A stretch of DNA of 16,845 nucleotides from Actinomycetota bacterium (GTDB taxonomy: Bacteria > Actinomycetota > Thermoleophilia > Solirubrobacterales > Solirubrobacteraceae), in contig SYBY01000474.1 in the NCBI GenBank assembly GCA_005788585.1, positions 1 through 16,845 of the forward strand, written 5' to 3'. Every line of letters begins with the position of its first letter. Position 1 is the stretch's first letter. Below are positions 1 to 7,244 of this stretch, piece after piece. Under the pieces are notes generated by a model. That model was not told the DNA's origin. It was given only the letters and a program-made list of their open reading frames with translations, and did not search any database. The position numbers and the translations under genes are program-made.

Positions 1-1071
1 GCGCTCGCGCGTCACATTGAACGCGCGGCCCACTTCCTCCAGCGTCTGCGGGCGGCCTCCTGACAGGCCGAACCGTAGCTCGATCACCTCACGCTCGCGC
101 GCCGGCAGGGCCGACAGCGCACGGCGGACATTGTCGCGCCGCAGGTTTTCGGAGGCCCGTTCGAACGGCGATTCCGCCGCCTGGTCCTCCACGAAGTCGC
201 CCAGCTCGGACTCCTCCTCCTCACCGATCGGCTTCTCCAGCGAGATCGGCTGCTGGCTCATGCGCAGGATGTCGCGCACCTCGCGCGTCGTGCACTCGAG
301 CTCCGCGGCGATCTCCTCCGGCGTGGGCTCGCGGCCCAGCGACTGGACGAGCTGCCGCTCCACATGGACCACCTTGTTCAGCTTCTCGACCATGTGGACC
401 GGGATGCGGATGGTCCGCCCCTTGTCCGCGATGGCGCGCGTCACGGCCTGGCGAATCCACCAGGTCGCGTACGTCGAGAACTTGAACCCACGGCGGTAGT
501 CGAACTTCTCCACCGCCCGGATGAGCCCCATCGAGCCCTCTTGGATGAGGTCGAGGAACGTGAGTCCCCGCCCCAGGTAGCCCTTCGCGATCGAGACGAC
601 CAGCCGGAGGTTGGCCTCGACCATGTGCTGCTTGGCCGCCATGTCCCCGCGCTCGATGCGCTTGGCCAGGCTGACCTCTTCCTCGGCGGTCAGCAGCGGT
701 ACGCGCCCGATCGAGCGCAGATACAGCCGCAGGCTGTCGAGGGAGGGTTCGACCGTGAGGTCGATCTCCGGCTTCTTCGACACCTCGGCGGTGCCGTTCT
801 GGTTGGCCTTGCGGGCCTCGGCCGCCGCCTCCACGCGTGCGGCCTCAGAGGTCGGAAGTCGTCCATCCTGGCCGACGACGTCGATCCCCTGTTCGGTGAG
901 GTAGCCGTGGAGCTCGGTCACCTGTTCCTTGGTGACGTCGACCTCCTCGAGCGCGCCCTGGAGCTGCTCAAGCGTCAGGAACCCTCGTTCCTGTGCTTCG
1001 GCGATCAGCGGACGGAGTTCGTCGATCTCATAGATCGGCGCCTCGTCCGCAAGAAGTACCTCGGTAGCGAT
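1..1071 (-). CDS. rpoD: Principal RNA polymerase sigma factor (RpoD/SigA), 3' end beyond window
   Basis: Primary sigma-70 factor that directs core RNA polymerase to housekeeping promoters. The 357 visible residues, numbered from an ATC codon at 1071-1069, hold region 1.1 (about 12-65; [12 protein letters not shown]), a short charged linker, region 1.2 (about 110-143), region 2 (about 150-220, with the -10-recognition motif [14 protein letters not shown]), region 3 (about 225-290) and the start of region 4 (about 305 onward; LPARERE). The gene leaves the window inside the region 4.2 helix-turn-helix, at NVTRER. The start is a problem. An in-frame TGA lies at 1077-1075, and the first ATG, GTG or TTG after it is a GTG at codon 51, inside region 1.1. 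The ATC at 1071, followed by codons for [11 protein letters not shown], is the most economical start that keeps region 1.1; a sequence error there is the alternative. The identity is secure, the start is not. Confidence 0.95.
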   Translation of the reverse strand, partial: MATEVLLADEAPIYEIDELRPLIAEAQERGFLTLEQLQGALEEVDVTKEQVTELHGYLTEQGIDVVGQDGRLPTSEAARVEAAAEARKANQNGTAEVSKKPEIDLTVEPSLDSLRLYLRSIGRVPLLTAEEEVSLAKRIERGDMAAKQHMVEANLRLVVSIAKGYLGRGLTFLDLIQEGSMGLIRAVEKFDYRRGFKFSTYATWWIRQAVTRAIADKGRTIRIPVHMVEKLNKVVHVERQLVQSLGREPTPEEIAAELECTTREVRDILRMSQQPISLEKPIGEEEESELGDFVEDQAAESPFERASENLRRDNVRRALSALPAREREVIELRFGLSGGRPQTLEEVGRAFNVTRER

Positions 1072-1204
1072 CTCTCAAACCCCCCGTACATACCCGTTCG
1101 TGGGTGATCCCTGAGCGACGTGTCCCTCGTCGCTCCTCTCCTCCATGGGGTCCTGCATGTCGGGTCCTGCTGCGGTCACCACCGCGGGGGTTCGGCTGAG
1201 CCAT
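1028..1204 (-). CDS. Possible 58-residue leader ORF overlapping the sigma factor start
   Basis: This short reading frame begins at an ATG (1204-1202) preceded by a good ribosome-binding site, GAGAGG, 5 bases upstream. It ends at a TGA 44 bases inside the sigma factor gene, in a different frame. Its product would be short, very basic and rich in Arg and Gly, and I recognise no domain. It may be only the open frame common in such GC-rich DNA. However, it is the best-supported translation start in the 278-base gap between the sigma gene and folE2, and it overlaps the suspect AUC start, so translational coupling or a leader peptide is possible. The rest of that gap contains the hairpins described separately and no convincing promoter. 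Confidence 0.25.
   Translation of the reverse strand: MAQPNPRGGDRSRTRHAGPHGGEERRGTRRSGITHERVCTGGLRDRYRGTSCGRGADL
1113..1135 (-). promoter_or_regulatory. Hairpin in the sigma factor 5' leader
   Basis: Perfect 8-bp inverted repeat (GAGCGACG / CGTCGCTC) around a 7-base loop, 41 bases upstream of the putative AUC start of the sigma gene. In the sigma-sense RNA the loop reads AGGGACA. A second small stem (ACCC at 1092-1095 with GGGT at 1102-1105) and a run of six G in the sense strand (1080-1085) lie between it and the start. The stems are seen directly; a role in controlling sigma translation is inference. Confidence 0.4.
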
Positions 1205-1349
1205 GTGAACCTCTCGTGCGTAGACGGAGGAGGCCATCAGCCACTGGGAGCGGAGTGATAGCACGTTTCTGGGGATGTTGGTGTGCAACCGCACGAAGTC
1301 AGACGTCGTACCCGTACTAGCCTTCCTGTTTCCCCACCCGGTCTACGCC

Positions 1350-2354
1350 ATGGAACCCGCCACCGTTCAGATCACGAACCCCGACGTCCAGGCCCGCGTC
1401 CCGACCGTGCAGGTGAGCCTGTCGCGCGTCGGCGTCACCGGGGTCGAGAAGGTCGTCCGCCTGCGGCAGAACGGCGAGGAGCAGCTCTTCGCCGTCATGC
1501 TCGAGTGCTTCGTCGACCTCGGCCCGCAGCAGAAGGGCGCGCACATGTCGCGCTTCGAGGAGGTCGTCAACGAGGCGATCGGCGAGGTCGTCCTCGGCAT
1601 GACCGGCTTCCAGGCCGAGGGGCTGGCCGTCCGGATCGCCGAACTCGTGCGCGAGCGCCAGGGCGCGCGGCGCGCTGAGGTCACGATCGAGGCGCGGTAC
1701 CCGGAGCACAAGCCGGCGCCCGTCTCCGGGATCACGACCCAGGAGATCTACACGCTGTACGGCCGCGCGGTCGCGTCAGAGACCGGCACGCGCCGGATCG
1801 TCGGCGTCCGCGCCCAGGGCCTGACCGCGTGCCCGTGCGCGCAGGAGCTCGTCGCCGGCGCGGCGCGCGAGCGGCTGCTCGCCGACGACTTCAGCGACGA
1901 CCAGATCGAGCGGATCTTCGAACACGTCCCGGTGGCGACGCACAATCAGCGCGGCCTGGGGACGCTGCTCATCGGGTTCCCCGAGGGCGACGACACGACG
2001 ATCGACGCCGGCACCCTGCTCGCGATCGTCGAGGACTCGATGTCATCTGAGATCTACGAGCTCATGAAGCGCAGCGACGAGGGCGCCGTGGTCGAGAAGG
2101 CGCACCGGCGTCCCCGCTTCGTCGAGGACTGCGTGCGCGAGACCATCCGCGGCGTGGTCGACCAGCTGGGTGGACTGACGGACGGGCACTTCGTGTTCGC
2201 GCGCCAGGAGAACCTGGAGACGATCCACCAGCACAACGTCGTGGCCGAGCGATTCGGGCTGCTCGGTGAGCTGCGTGCCGAGCTGCAGACGGGCGAGCAC
2301 GCGCTGGAGCACGTCTCCATGCGCCAGTGGCTGGACGCGACCGGCCGGAAGTGA
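1350..2354 (+). CDS. folE2: GTP cyclohydrolase, FolE2/MptA type (GCYH-IB)
   Basis: Cytosolic enzyme that opens and rearranges GTP to 7,8-dihydroneopterin triphosphate, the first step of folate (and other pterin) synthesis. It belongs to the prokaryote-specific type IB family, unrelated in sequence to FolE, which tolerates metals other than zinc. The 334-residue product has the family hallmarks: QQKGAHMSRF at 60-69, the metal-ligand region ACPCAQ at 160-165, ATHNQRG at about 196-202, SSEIYELMKRSDE at about 232-244 and ENLETIHQHNVVAE at about 287-300. Length is normal or slightly long for the family. The ATG at 1350 was chosen because PATVQITNPDVQ follows, as at family N-termini; a frame-matched ATG at 1275 would add 25 unconserved residues. 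No clear ribosome-binding site precedes 1350, so the message may be leaderless or the start slightly different. It is transcribed divergently from the sigma gene. Confidence 0.95.
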   Translation: MEPATVQITNPDVQARVPTVQVSLSRVGVTGVEKVVRLRQNGEEQLFAVMLECFVDLGPQQKGAHMSRFEEVVNEAIGEVVLGMTGFQAEGLAVRIAELVRERQGARRAEVTIEARYPEHKPAPVSGITTQEIYTLYGRAVASETGTRRIVGVRAQGLTACPCAQELVAGAARERLLADDFSDDQIERIFEHVPVATHNQRGLGTLLIGFPEGDDTTIDAGTLLAIVEDSMSSEIYELMKRSDEGAVVEKAHRRPRFVEDCVRETIRGVVDQLGGLTDGHFVFARQENLETIHQHNVVAERFGLLGELRAELQTGEHALEHVSMRQWLDATGRK

Positions 2355-2511
2355 CGTGACACGGAGATTCGGTGCCAGATGGCGGATGCCGGCGCGCGTC
2401 TGCCGGTGACCGAGATCCGCTGTCGTACTGGTGGTCCGGCCGCGGATCTCGGGTGCCGGCAGACGTGATGCCGGCGCCGCCAGGTGGCACCGAAGATGCG
2501 TGTCAGGTCAC
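2351..2511. repeat. 161-base imperfect inverted repeat (long hairpin) after folE2
   Basis: Two 70-base arms (2351-2420 and 2442-2511) flank a 21-base loop (2421-2441). Aligning the left arm with the reverse complement of the right arm gives about 56 matched positions, in blocks: GTGAC, TGACACG, TTCGGTGCCA, TGGCGG, GCCGGC, CGTCTGCCGG and CCGAGATCCGC. Short internal loops separate the blocks, all symmetrical except a one-base shift around GCCGGC. The left arm begins over the folE2 stop codon. There is no T-tract, so it is not a textbook intrinsic terminator, though it could end folE2 transcription. A palindromic miniature element or a structured RNA are the alternatives. Flanking target duplications were not seen. 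Confidence 0.85.
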
Positions 2512-2533
2512 GAGCACCGGGCGGCCGCGGTGA

Positions 2534-2554
2534 CGCGGGGGGTTACGCCCCGCG
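2534..2554 (-). terminator. GC hairpin at the 3' end of the small ORF
   Basis: Perfect 7-bp stem CGCGGGG / CCCCGCG with a 7-base loop that contains the TAA stop of the small minus-strand ORF. It is terminator-like but lacks a U-tract. It may separate the convergent folE2 and small-ORF transcripts together with the long inverted repeat next to it. Confidence 0.35.
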
Positions 2555-2707
2555 CTGACGGGTGCTGATCGCGGCGAAGCGCTGGGCGATCATGCGGTCG
2601 CGCGAGCGCAACCGTTCGGCGGCAGCGCGCGACCCCGTGCCGGGGCGGTCGGCGATGCCACATGCGGCGAGCATGGCGCGGCGGAGCTGCTGGGTCCTGT
2701 CGTCCAT
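2543..2707 (-). CDS. Small basic hypothetical protein, 54 residues
   Basis: I do not recognise this protein. It starts at ATG 2707 with a good ribosome-binding site (GGAG, 6 bases upstream) and ends at TAA. The product is rich in Arg and Ala, has no membrane segment or signal peptide, and looks largely helical (for example AAAERLRSRDRMIAQRFAAI near the C-terminus). The upstream 184-base gap to the divergent diguanylate cyclase (2708-2891) would hold both promoters; within it the near-palindrome CCCAAACGTGGG (2810-2821) is the only ordered element I see. The ribosome-binding site and the hairpin at its stop favour a real gene, but chance cannot be excluded for so short a frame. Confidence 0.5.
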   Translation of the reverse strand: MDDRTQQLRRAMLAACGIADRPGTGSRAAAERLRSRDRMIAQRFAAISTRQRGA

Positions 2708-2891
2708 GATGGTCTCCGAGAGTTGCACGAGACCGGAGCTGGAGCGCCGTTCGTGCGGTGTGCGGGGTGCACTGTTGGTATCGGCTGCATCGGACGCCTT
2801 CCACATCCCCAAACGTGGGTAAGCGGACGTACGACCGAGCCGGTGACCCGACCTGCAGCCGGTGGGGCTCAGAGGCCGTAGAGTCGATGTC

Positions 2892-4307
2892 ATGAGCACG
2901 GATCGCCGGAGGCGGCGGCCCGAGCAGCTGCGTCGGCGCGCCACCCCGGGCCTTCTCTTCGGTCTCGGTGCTGCCTACATCGCCCTGAGCCTCGGCGTGT
3001 GGCAGGTGGCCGACCCGACGGAGACCAGCGCCCCCTGGTGGCCGGCCGCGGGGCTCACCCTCGGTGTCCTGTGTCGCATCCGACGGGCCGACTGGCCCTC
3101 GGTCCTCGCCGTGGTGTTCGCCGCCGATGTGGTCGCGGATCTGATCGAGGGCACCACGGTCCTCACGTCGCTCGGGTGGGCCACCGCGAATGCCCTCGAA
3201 CCGCTGCTCGGCGCCCTGGCCATGGCGTGGGTGTTCCGCGGCCACGCGCCGAACATCGAGTCCCCCGTCAACGTCCTGCGGTTCTTCGGCGTGGCCGCGC
3301 TGGCGGGCACGCCCGCCGCGTCGCTGATCGGCGGCGCCACGAGCGCCCTGGCCTACGACCTGGACCTCCTCGAGTCATGGCGCCTGTGGTACATCGGCGA
3401 CGTCCTCGGGATCCTGCTCGTCGCCCCCGTGGTGCTGTACCTGCCGCAGATCCGCGCAGCGTTCGATGCCCGGTTCGCGATGATGCTCGGGCTCACCGCA
3501 ACCGTCGTCTTCGTCGTCTTCACCGCCCGTGAGGACCTCGACCTGAGCCAGCCGTACCTCATCACGCCCGCGCTCGTCCTCGCAGCCCTGTGGTTCGGGG
3601 CTCCGGGCGCGGTGATGGCGGCGCTGCTGACGGCCCTGATCGCGAACGTCGCGAGCGCGCAGGGCCACGGCCCGTTCGTGCTCGGGGACGGCAATCCCGA
3701 TGCGCTCGCCGACCTCCAGATCTTCGTCGCCGTGCAGCTCCTGACGATCTTCCTCGTCGTCGCCCTGCGCGCGCAGCTGCTGACGGCGCGCGCACACGCC
3801 GAACGGCTCAGCGAGGAGCAGCTGCGCGACCGCCTCACGGGCACGGGCAGCCGGCTTCGCGTCGAGGACGAACTCGCCGCCGCCACGTCCCAGCCGGCCG
3901 TGGGAGACAGCGTTCCGTCGGCCGCGGTGCTGTTCCTCGACCTGGACGCGTTCAAGCCCGTCAACGACCGCGACGGCCACGCCGCCGGCGACGAGGTCCT
4001 GCGCGTCGTGGCCCGCCGCCTCGAGGATGCGGTGCGCGACACCGACACGGTCGGGCGCGTCGGGGGCGACGAGTTCGTCGTCGTCTGCCGCGACATCACG
4101 CCGGCGGAGCTCGAGCGTCTTGCGGCGCGGCTCGCCGCGGCGGTCGCGGTGCCCATGCGGATCGCCGGCCACGACATCACCGTGGGCGCGAGCATCGGGA
4201 CGAGCTGGACGGCGAGCGCCGACACCGGGGCGCTCGATCTGCTGCGCAGCGCCGACCTGGCGATGTACCGGGAGAAGCTCGGACACCGTCCGGAGACGCC
4301 GGCCTAG
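2892..4307 (+). CDS. Membrane diguanylate cyclase, MASE1-GGDEF
   Basis: Predicted to make the second messenger cyclic di-GMP from two GTP. The 471 residues divide into an N-terminal MASE1 sensor of about eight membrane helices (about 20-300, with the typical APWWPAAGLTLGVL near 47-60) and a C-terminal GGDEF domain (about 310-465). The catalytic signature GGDEF is intact at 391-395. The metal-binding Asp350 lies in FLDLDAFK, and an inhibitory-site motif RxxD (RDTD, 382-385) sits exactly five residues before GGDEF, so both catalysis and product feedback are expected. The usual DxLTGLxNR entry motif is altered to DRLTGTGSR. There is no EAL domain. ATG 2892 was preferred to a GTG at 2862 because the extra residues would be arbitrary; neither start has a strong ribosome-binding site. 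The signal sensed cannot be read from sequence. Confidence 0.92.
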   Translation: MSTDRRRRRPEQLRRRATPGLLFGLGAAYIALSLGVWQVADPTETSAPWWPAAGLTLGVLCRIRRADWPSVLAVVFAADVVADLIEGTTVLTSLGWATANALEPLLGALAMAWVFRGHAPNIESPVNVLRFFGVAALAGTPAASLIGGATSALAYDLDLLESWRLWYIGDVLGILLVAPVVLYLPQIRAAFDARFAMMLGLTATVVFVVFTAREDLDLSQPYLITPALVLAALWFGAPGAVMAALLTALIANVASAQGHGPFVLGDGNPDALADLQIFVAVQLLTIFLVVALRAQLLTARAHAERLSEEQLRDRLTGTGSRLRVEDELAAATSQPAVGDSVPSAAVLFLDLDAFKPVNDRDGHAAGDEVLRVVARRLEDAVRDTDTVGRVGGDEFVVVCRDITPAELERLAARLAAAVAVPMRIAGHDITVGASIGTSWTASADTGALDLLRSADLAMYREKLGHRPETPA

Positions 4308-4861
4308 ATGACGTGCTCGCGCCGCTCGCGCGCGGCCTCGAGCTGGCGCCGCAGCCCGAAGAAGTAGTCGATGCCGCTGATGACGGTGATGCCGACCATG
4401 ACGTAGACGAGCGCGTCGACCCATCCCGGCGTGGGGTCCAGAGCGATGACGAAGAAAATGGTGATGACCTGCACGATGGTCTTCGCCTTGCCCCACCAGT
4501 TCGCCGGGATGACCACGCCCTGCTGCGTGGCCTGCATCCGCGTGAAGGTCACCGCGATCTCGCGAGCGATGATGACCATCGCCACCCACGCGGCGAGCCG
4601 GTCGAGGGACACGAGCGCGAGCAGCGCGCCGATCACCATGAGCTTGTCGGCGATCGGGTCCATGAGCTTGCCGAACGTCGTGATCGAGTCGCGACGCCGG
4701 GCGTACCACCCGTCGAACGCGTCCGTGAGCGACGCGACCGCGAAGATGATCGCGGCGAAGAGGTCCCCCTCCTCGAACTCGCCGAGCAACACGACGAGCA
4801 GCACCGGGATCAGCAGGATCCGCAGGAGCGTGAGGACGTTCGGGACGTTGACCGGGAACAC
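4304..4861 (-). CDS. pgsA: CDP-diacylglycerol--glycerol-3-phosphate 3-phosphatidyltransferase
   Basis: Integral membrane enzyme that joins glycerol-3-phosphate to CDP-diacylglycerol, giving phosphatidylglycerol phosphate on the way to phosphatidylglycerol and cardiolipin. The 185-residue length is normal. The CDP-alcohol phosphotransferase motif is complete: DAFDGWYARRRDSITTFGKL continuing to MDPIAD, matching DGxxAR-x8-GxxxDxxxD, at about residues 48-73. Further helices follow, and NVPNVLTLLRILLIPVLL is the typical N-terminus. The start is GTG at 4861. It lies 13 bases after the EamA gene stop, so it is probably the last gene of the fetA-fetB-eamA-pgsA run. Its TAG stop and that of the convergent diguanylate cyclase share the same CTAG (4304-4307). 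Confidence 0.93.
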   Translation of the reverse strand: MFPVNVPNVLTLLRILLIPVLLVVLLGEFEEGDLFAAIIFAVASLTDAFDGWYARRRDSITTFGKLMDPIADKLMVIGALLALVSLDRLAAWVAMVIIAREIAVTFTRMQATQQGVVIPANWWGKAKTIVQVITIFFVIALDPTPGWVDALVYVMVGITVISGIDYFFGLRRQLEAARERREHVI

Positions 4862-4874
4862 GGAGCGCTGAACC

Positions 4875-5765
4875 CTACGGTTCGCCGGGCAGCGGCACCC
4901 GCGCGGTGTTGCTGACGACCGCGGCCCCGATGCTCGCGATCATCACCAGCCCGATCGCCACGAGGTCGAGAGCAGAGAGCGTCTGGCCCAGGACGATGAA
5001 GCCCACCAGTGCCGCCGTCGCGGGCTCGAGCGACATCAGGACGCCGAAGACGTGGCTGGCCATCCGCCGCAGCGCCGCGAACTCCAGGGTGTACGGGATG
5101 ACGCTCGACAGGACGGCGATCGCCGCACCCTGCGCGAGCAACGCCGGGTCCAGCAGGGCAGAGCCGCCCACCGCGATGCCGGGGCCGATCGGGACGAGTG
5201 CGGCGACGATCATCCCGAGGCTCAGGCCCGCGCTGCCCTCGACGCGGTCGCCCAGGCGCTGTGCGAGCAGGATGTACGCCGCCCAGCACGCCGCCGCGGC
5301 GAGCGCGAACGCCACGCCCACCGGATCGAGGCCGTCGGCTCCCGTCCGCAGGCCGAGCAGCGCGATGCCCATGGCGGCCAGCGCGACCCACAGCAGGTCC
5401 AGCCGCCGGCGCGATCCGGCGACGGCCACCCCGAGCGGGCCGATGAACTCGATCGTCACCGCGATGCCCAGGGGGATCCGCGCGAGGGCCTCGTAGAACA
5501 GGAGGTTCATGAGACCGAGCGCAGCGCCGTAGAGCAGCGCGGCCTGCAGCGCCCCGGGGGCACGGAAGTCGCTCGGGCGCGGGCGCCAGATGATCGTGAC
5601 GATCACCGCGGCGAAGCCGAGGCGCAGGAGCGAGACGCCCGCGGCGCCGAGCTCGTCGAACATCGTCGCGGCGAGGCCGGCGCCGAACTGCACGGACATG
5701 ATGCCGCCGAGCACCAGCAGCTCCGGGCGCACGCGGTCCGTCGGGCTGGCATGCGCGCTGGGCAT
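4875..5765 (-). CDS. EamA-family (RhtA-like) drug/metabolite exporter
   Basis: Ten-helix inner-membrane transporter of the drug/metabolite superfamily, 296 residues, with two EamA repeats (about 14-140 and 150-285). The N-terminal part (FDELGAAGVSLLRLGFAA) and the second repeat (SVIPYTLEFAALRRM, then FGVLMSLEPATAALVGFIVL) resemble RhtA, the threonine/homoserine exporter of E. coli, so efflux of amino acids or related small molecules is likely; the substrate is not determined by the sequence. It follows the FetB gene after 22 bases and precedes pgsA by 13, all on one strand, consistent with co-transcription. The start is ATG 5765 with no strong ribosome-binding site. Confidence 0.88.
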   Translation of the reverse strand: MPSAHASPTDRVRPELLVLGGIMSVQFGAGLAATMFDELGAAGVSLLRLGFAAVIVTIIWRPRPSDFRAPGALQAALLYGAALGLMNLLFYEALARIPLGIAVTIEFIGPLGVAVAGSRRRLDLLWVALAAMGIALLGLRTGADGLDPVGVAFALAAAACWAAYILLAQRLGDRVEGSAGLSLGMIVAALVPIGPGIAVGGSALLDPALLAQGAAIAVLSSVIPYTLEFAALRRMASHVFGVLMSLEPATAALVGFIVLGQTLSALDLVAIGLVMIASIGAAVVSNTARVPLPGEP

Positions 5766-5787
5766 CCCGCGACGGTAGAAGGTCGGG

Positions 5788-6552
5788 TCAGCCCGAGGAG
5801 GCGCCCGCGGGCAGGAGGCGCTCGCCGGGCGCCGTCCGCGCTCGGAGGATGACCTCGGTGGTCAGAACCGCCGCCACCAGTTCCACCGCCACGATCGCGA
5901 GGAGCACGACGAGCTGCAGGCGGGCGGCCTCCGCGGGCGACGCGCCGCCGAGCAGGAGGCCGACGAACGTACCCGGCAGGGAGACGAGCCCCACGTTGCG
6001 GGTCTGGTCCATCGCCGGGACGAGCCCGGTGTGGATCGCCTGGCGCACCGTGGGCGCGAGCGCGTCGCGAAGGCGATCACCGAGCGCGAGCCGGGTCTCG
6101 ATCGCTGCTGCATCGGCGTCCAGCCCCTCGAGCAGTCGCCGGCCCGTCAGCGACGACGCGGCCATGGCGCCACCGATGAGGATGCCGGCCGTGGGGATGG
6201 CGGTGCGCGGCTCGGGCGAGAACGCGCCGACCGCGATGAGGATCCCGGTGGCGCCCAGCGCGGGCGCGCCGATCGCCACGGCGGCGCGGCGCCGCGCCGC
6301 CGGCACGCCGGTGAAACGCCCACCCGACGTCCAGGCCGCGGCGGCGAGCATGAGCGCGATGAACCCGACGGCCAGCGGCGGTTCGGCGAAGACCGCCGCG
6401 ATCAGCAGCCCGACGACCGTCAGCTGCACCGCAGCACGCGTGCCGACCACCACCAGGTCGCGGGACATCCCGAGCCGCCGCCGCCACGCCAGCGCCGATG
6501 CGGCGAGGAGGAGCGTGGCCGCCGTCGCCACCTGGAGCACGGCGGCGCTCAC
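5788..6552 (-). CDS. fetB: ABC transporter permease, FetB family
   Basis: Membrane subunit, 254 residues, of the FetAB-type ABC transporter, which in E. coli exports iron and protects against oxidative stress. The family core is clear: ETRLALGDRLRDALAPTVRQ followed by AIHTGLVPAMDQTRNVGLVS and LPGTFVGLLLGGASPAEAAR (about 151-210), flanked by hydrophobic helices at the N-terminus and a last helix near 215-235. The start ATG overlaps the fetA stop in an ATGA tetranucleotide (6549-6552), the usual sign of translational coupling, which supports a two-gene transporter. Substrate assignment to iron comes from family knowledge only. Confidence 0.9.
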   Translation of the reverse strand: MSAAVLQVATAATLLLAASALAWRRRLGMSRDLVVVGTRAAVQLTVVGLLIAAVFAEPPLAVGFIALMLAAAAWTSGGRFTGVPAARRRAAVAIGAPALGATGILIAVGAFSPEPRTAIPTAGILIGGAMAASSLTGRRLLEGLDADAAAIETRLALGDRLRDALAPTVRQAIHTGLVPAMDQTRNVGLVSLPGTFVGLLLGGASPAEAARLQLVVLLAIVAVELVAAVLTTEVILRARTAPGERLLPAGASSG

Positions 6553-7235
6553 GCGCGCGTCTCCCCACCCGGCAGGACGAGCACGTCGTCGGCCACCGCT
6601 TCGGCGATCGCGTCGTCGTGGGTGGCGACCACCACGGCGATCCCGGACGCGGCCAGCGTCCGGATCGTCCCGGACACGATCGCCGCCGCGTCTGCATCGA
6701 GTGCGGCGGTCGGTTCGTCGAGCAGGAGCACCTCCGGCGCCCTGGTCAGGGCGCGCGCGATCGCGACGCGGGCGCGCTCGCCGCCCGACAGCTCGCCCGC
6801 CGGACGATCGAGCAGCGCGACGGGCAGCCCGGCGGCCGCCGCGGCGCGTCGGAGCTCGTCGTCGGCTGGCGCCTGCAGGCCATACGCGAGGTTCTCGGCG
6901 ACGTCGCCGGGAAGCATCACCGGGGTCTGGGTCACGAGCGCGACGCGCCGCCGTACCGCGGGGGCGGGGAGCGTGCGGATGTCGGTCCCGTCGAGCCGGA
7001 CGACCCCGCGACGCGGCCAGATCAGGCCGTTCAGGCAGCGCAACAGCGTCGACTTGCCCGAGCCGGACGCGCCGCGCAACACCAGGACGCGGCCCCGACG
7101 CGTCTCCAGCGTGACGTCCCGCAGGACCGCGCGCCCGCCCAGGTCCACCGACACGTCGTCGGCGATCAGGACCGGCTCCGCAGGCGGGGTCGGTGTCGTG
7201 GGCGCAACGGTCACCCCGCGATTGTCGCCTGTCAT
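6549..7235 (-). CDS. fetA: ABC transporter ATP-binding protein, FetA type
   Basis: Cytoplasmic ATPase, 228 residues, partner of the FetB-type permease it overlaps by four bases. All ABC motifs are present: Walker A GASGSGKS (about 54-61), a Q-loop in LVTQTP, signature LSGGE (about 143-147), Walker B VLLLDEPTAALD and H-loop ATHDD. The chosen ATG (7235) gives an N-terminal tail of about 20 low-complexity residues before the core; a GTG seven codons later (7214) is an equally good start and would leave more promoter room. The divergent PH-domain gene begins only 9 bases upstream of the ATG, so the transcripts are either leaderless or overlapping. Confidence 0.9.
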   Translation of the reverse strand: MTGDNRGVTVAPTTPTPPAEPVLIADDVSVDLGGRAVLRDVTLETRRGRVLVLRGASGSGKSTLLRCLNGLIWPRRGVVRLDGTDIRTLPAPAVRRRVALVTQTPVMLPGDVAENLAYGLQAPADDELRRAAAAAGLPVALLDRPAGELSGGERARVAIARALTRAPEVLLLDEPTAALDADAAAIVSGTIRTLAASGIAVVVATHDDAIAEAVADDVLVLPGGETRA

Positions 7236-7244
7236 GCTCGCCCC

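Noticed and set aside
1060..1090. Frameshift in the G6 run joining the leader frame to the sigma frame
   Set aside because: Adding or removing one G in the run either brings in the TGA at 1077-1075 or leads to a third frame that is not the sigma frame, so a single indel there does not repair the start.
364..1107. Plus-strand open frame of 247 codons opposite the sigma factor gene
   Set aside because: It lies wholly antisense to well-conserved sigma-70 regions 1.1 to 3 and has no recognisable domain.
3590..4915. Long open frames on both strands over the diguanylate cyclase, pgsA and EamA genes
   Set aside because: Their translations are Arg/Ala/Pro-rich with no domain and lie over frames with clear family motifs, so they are composition shadows.
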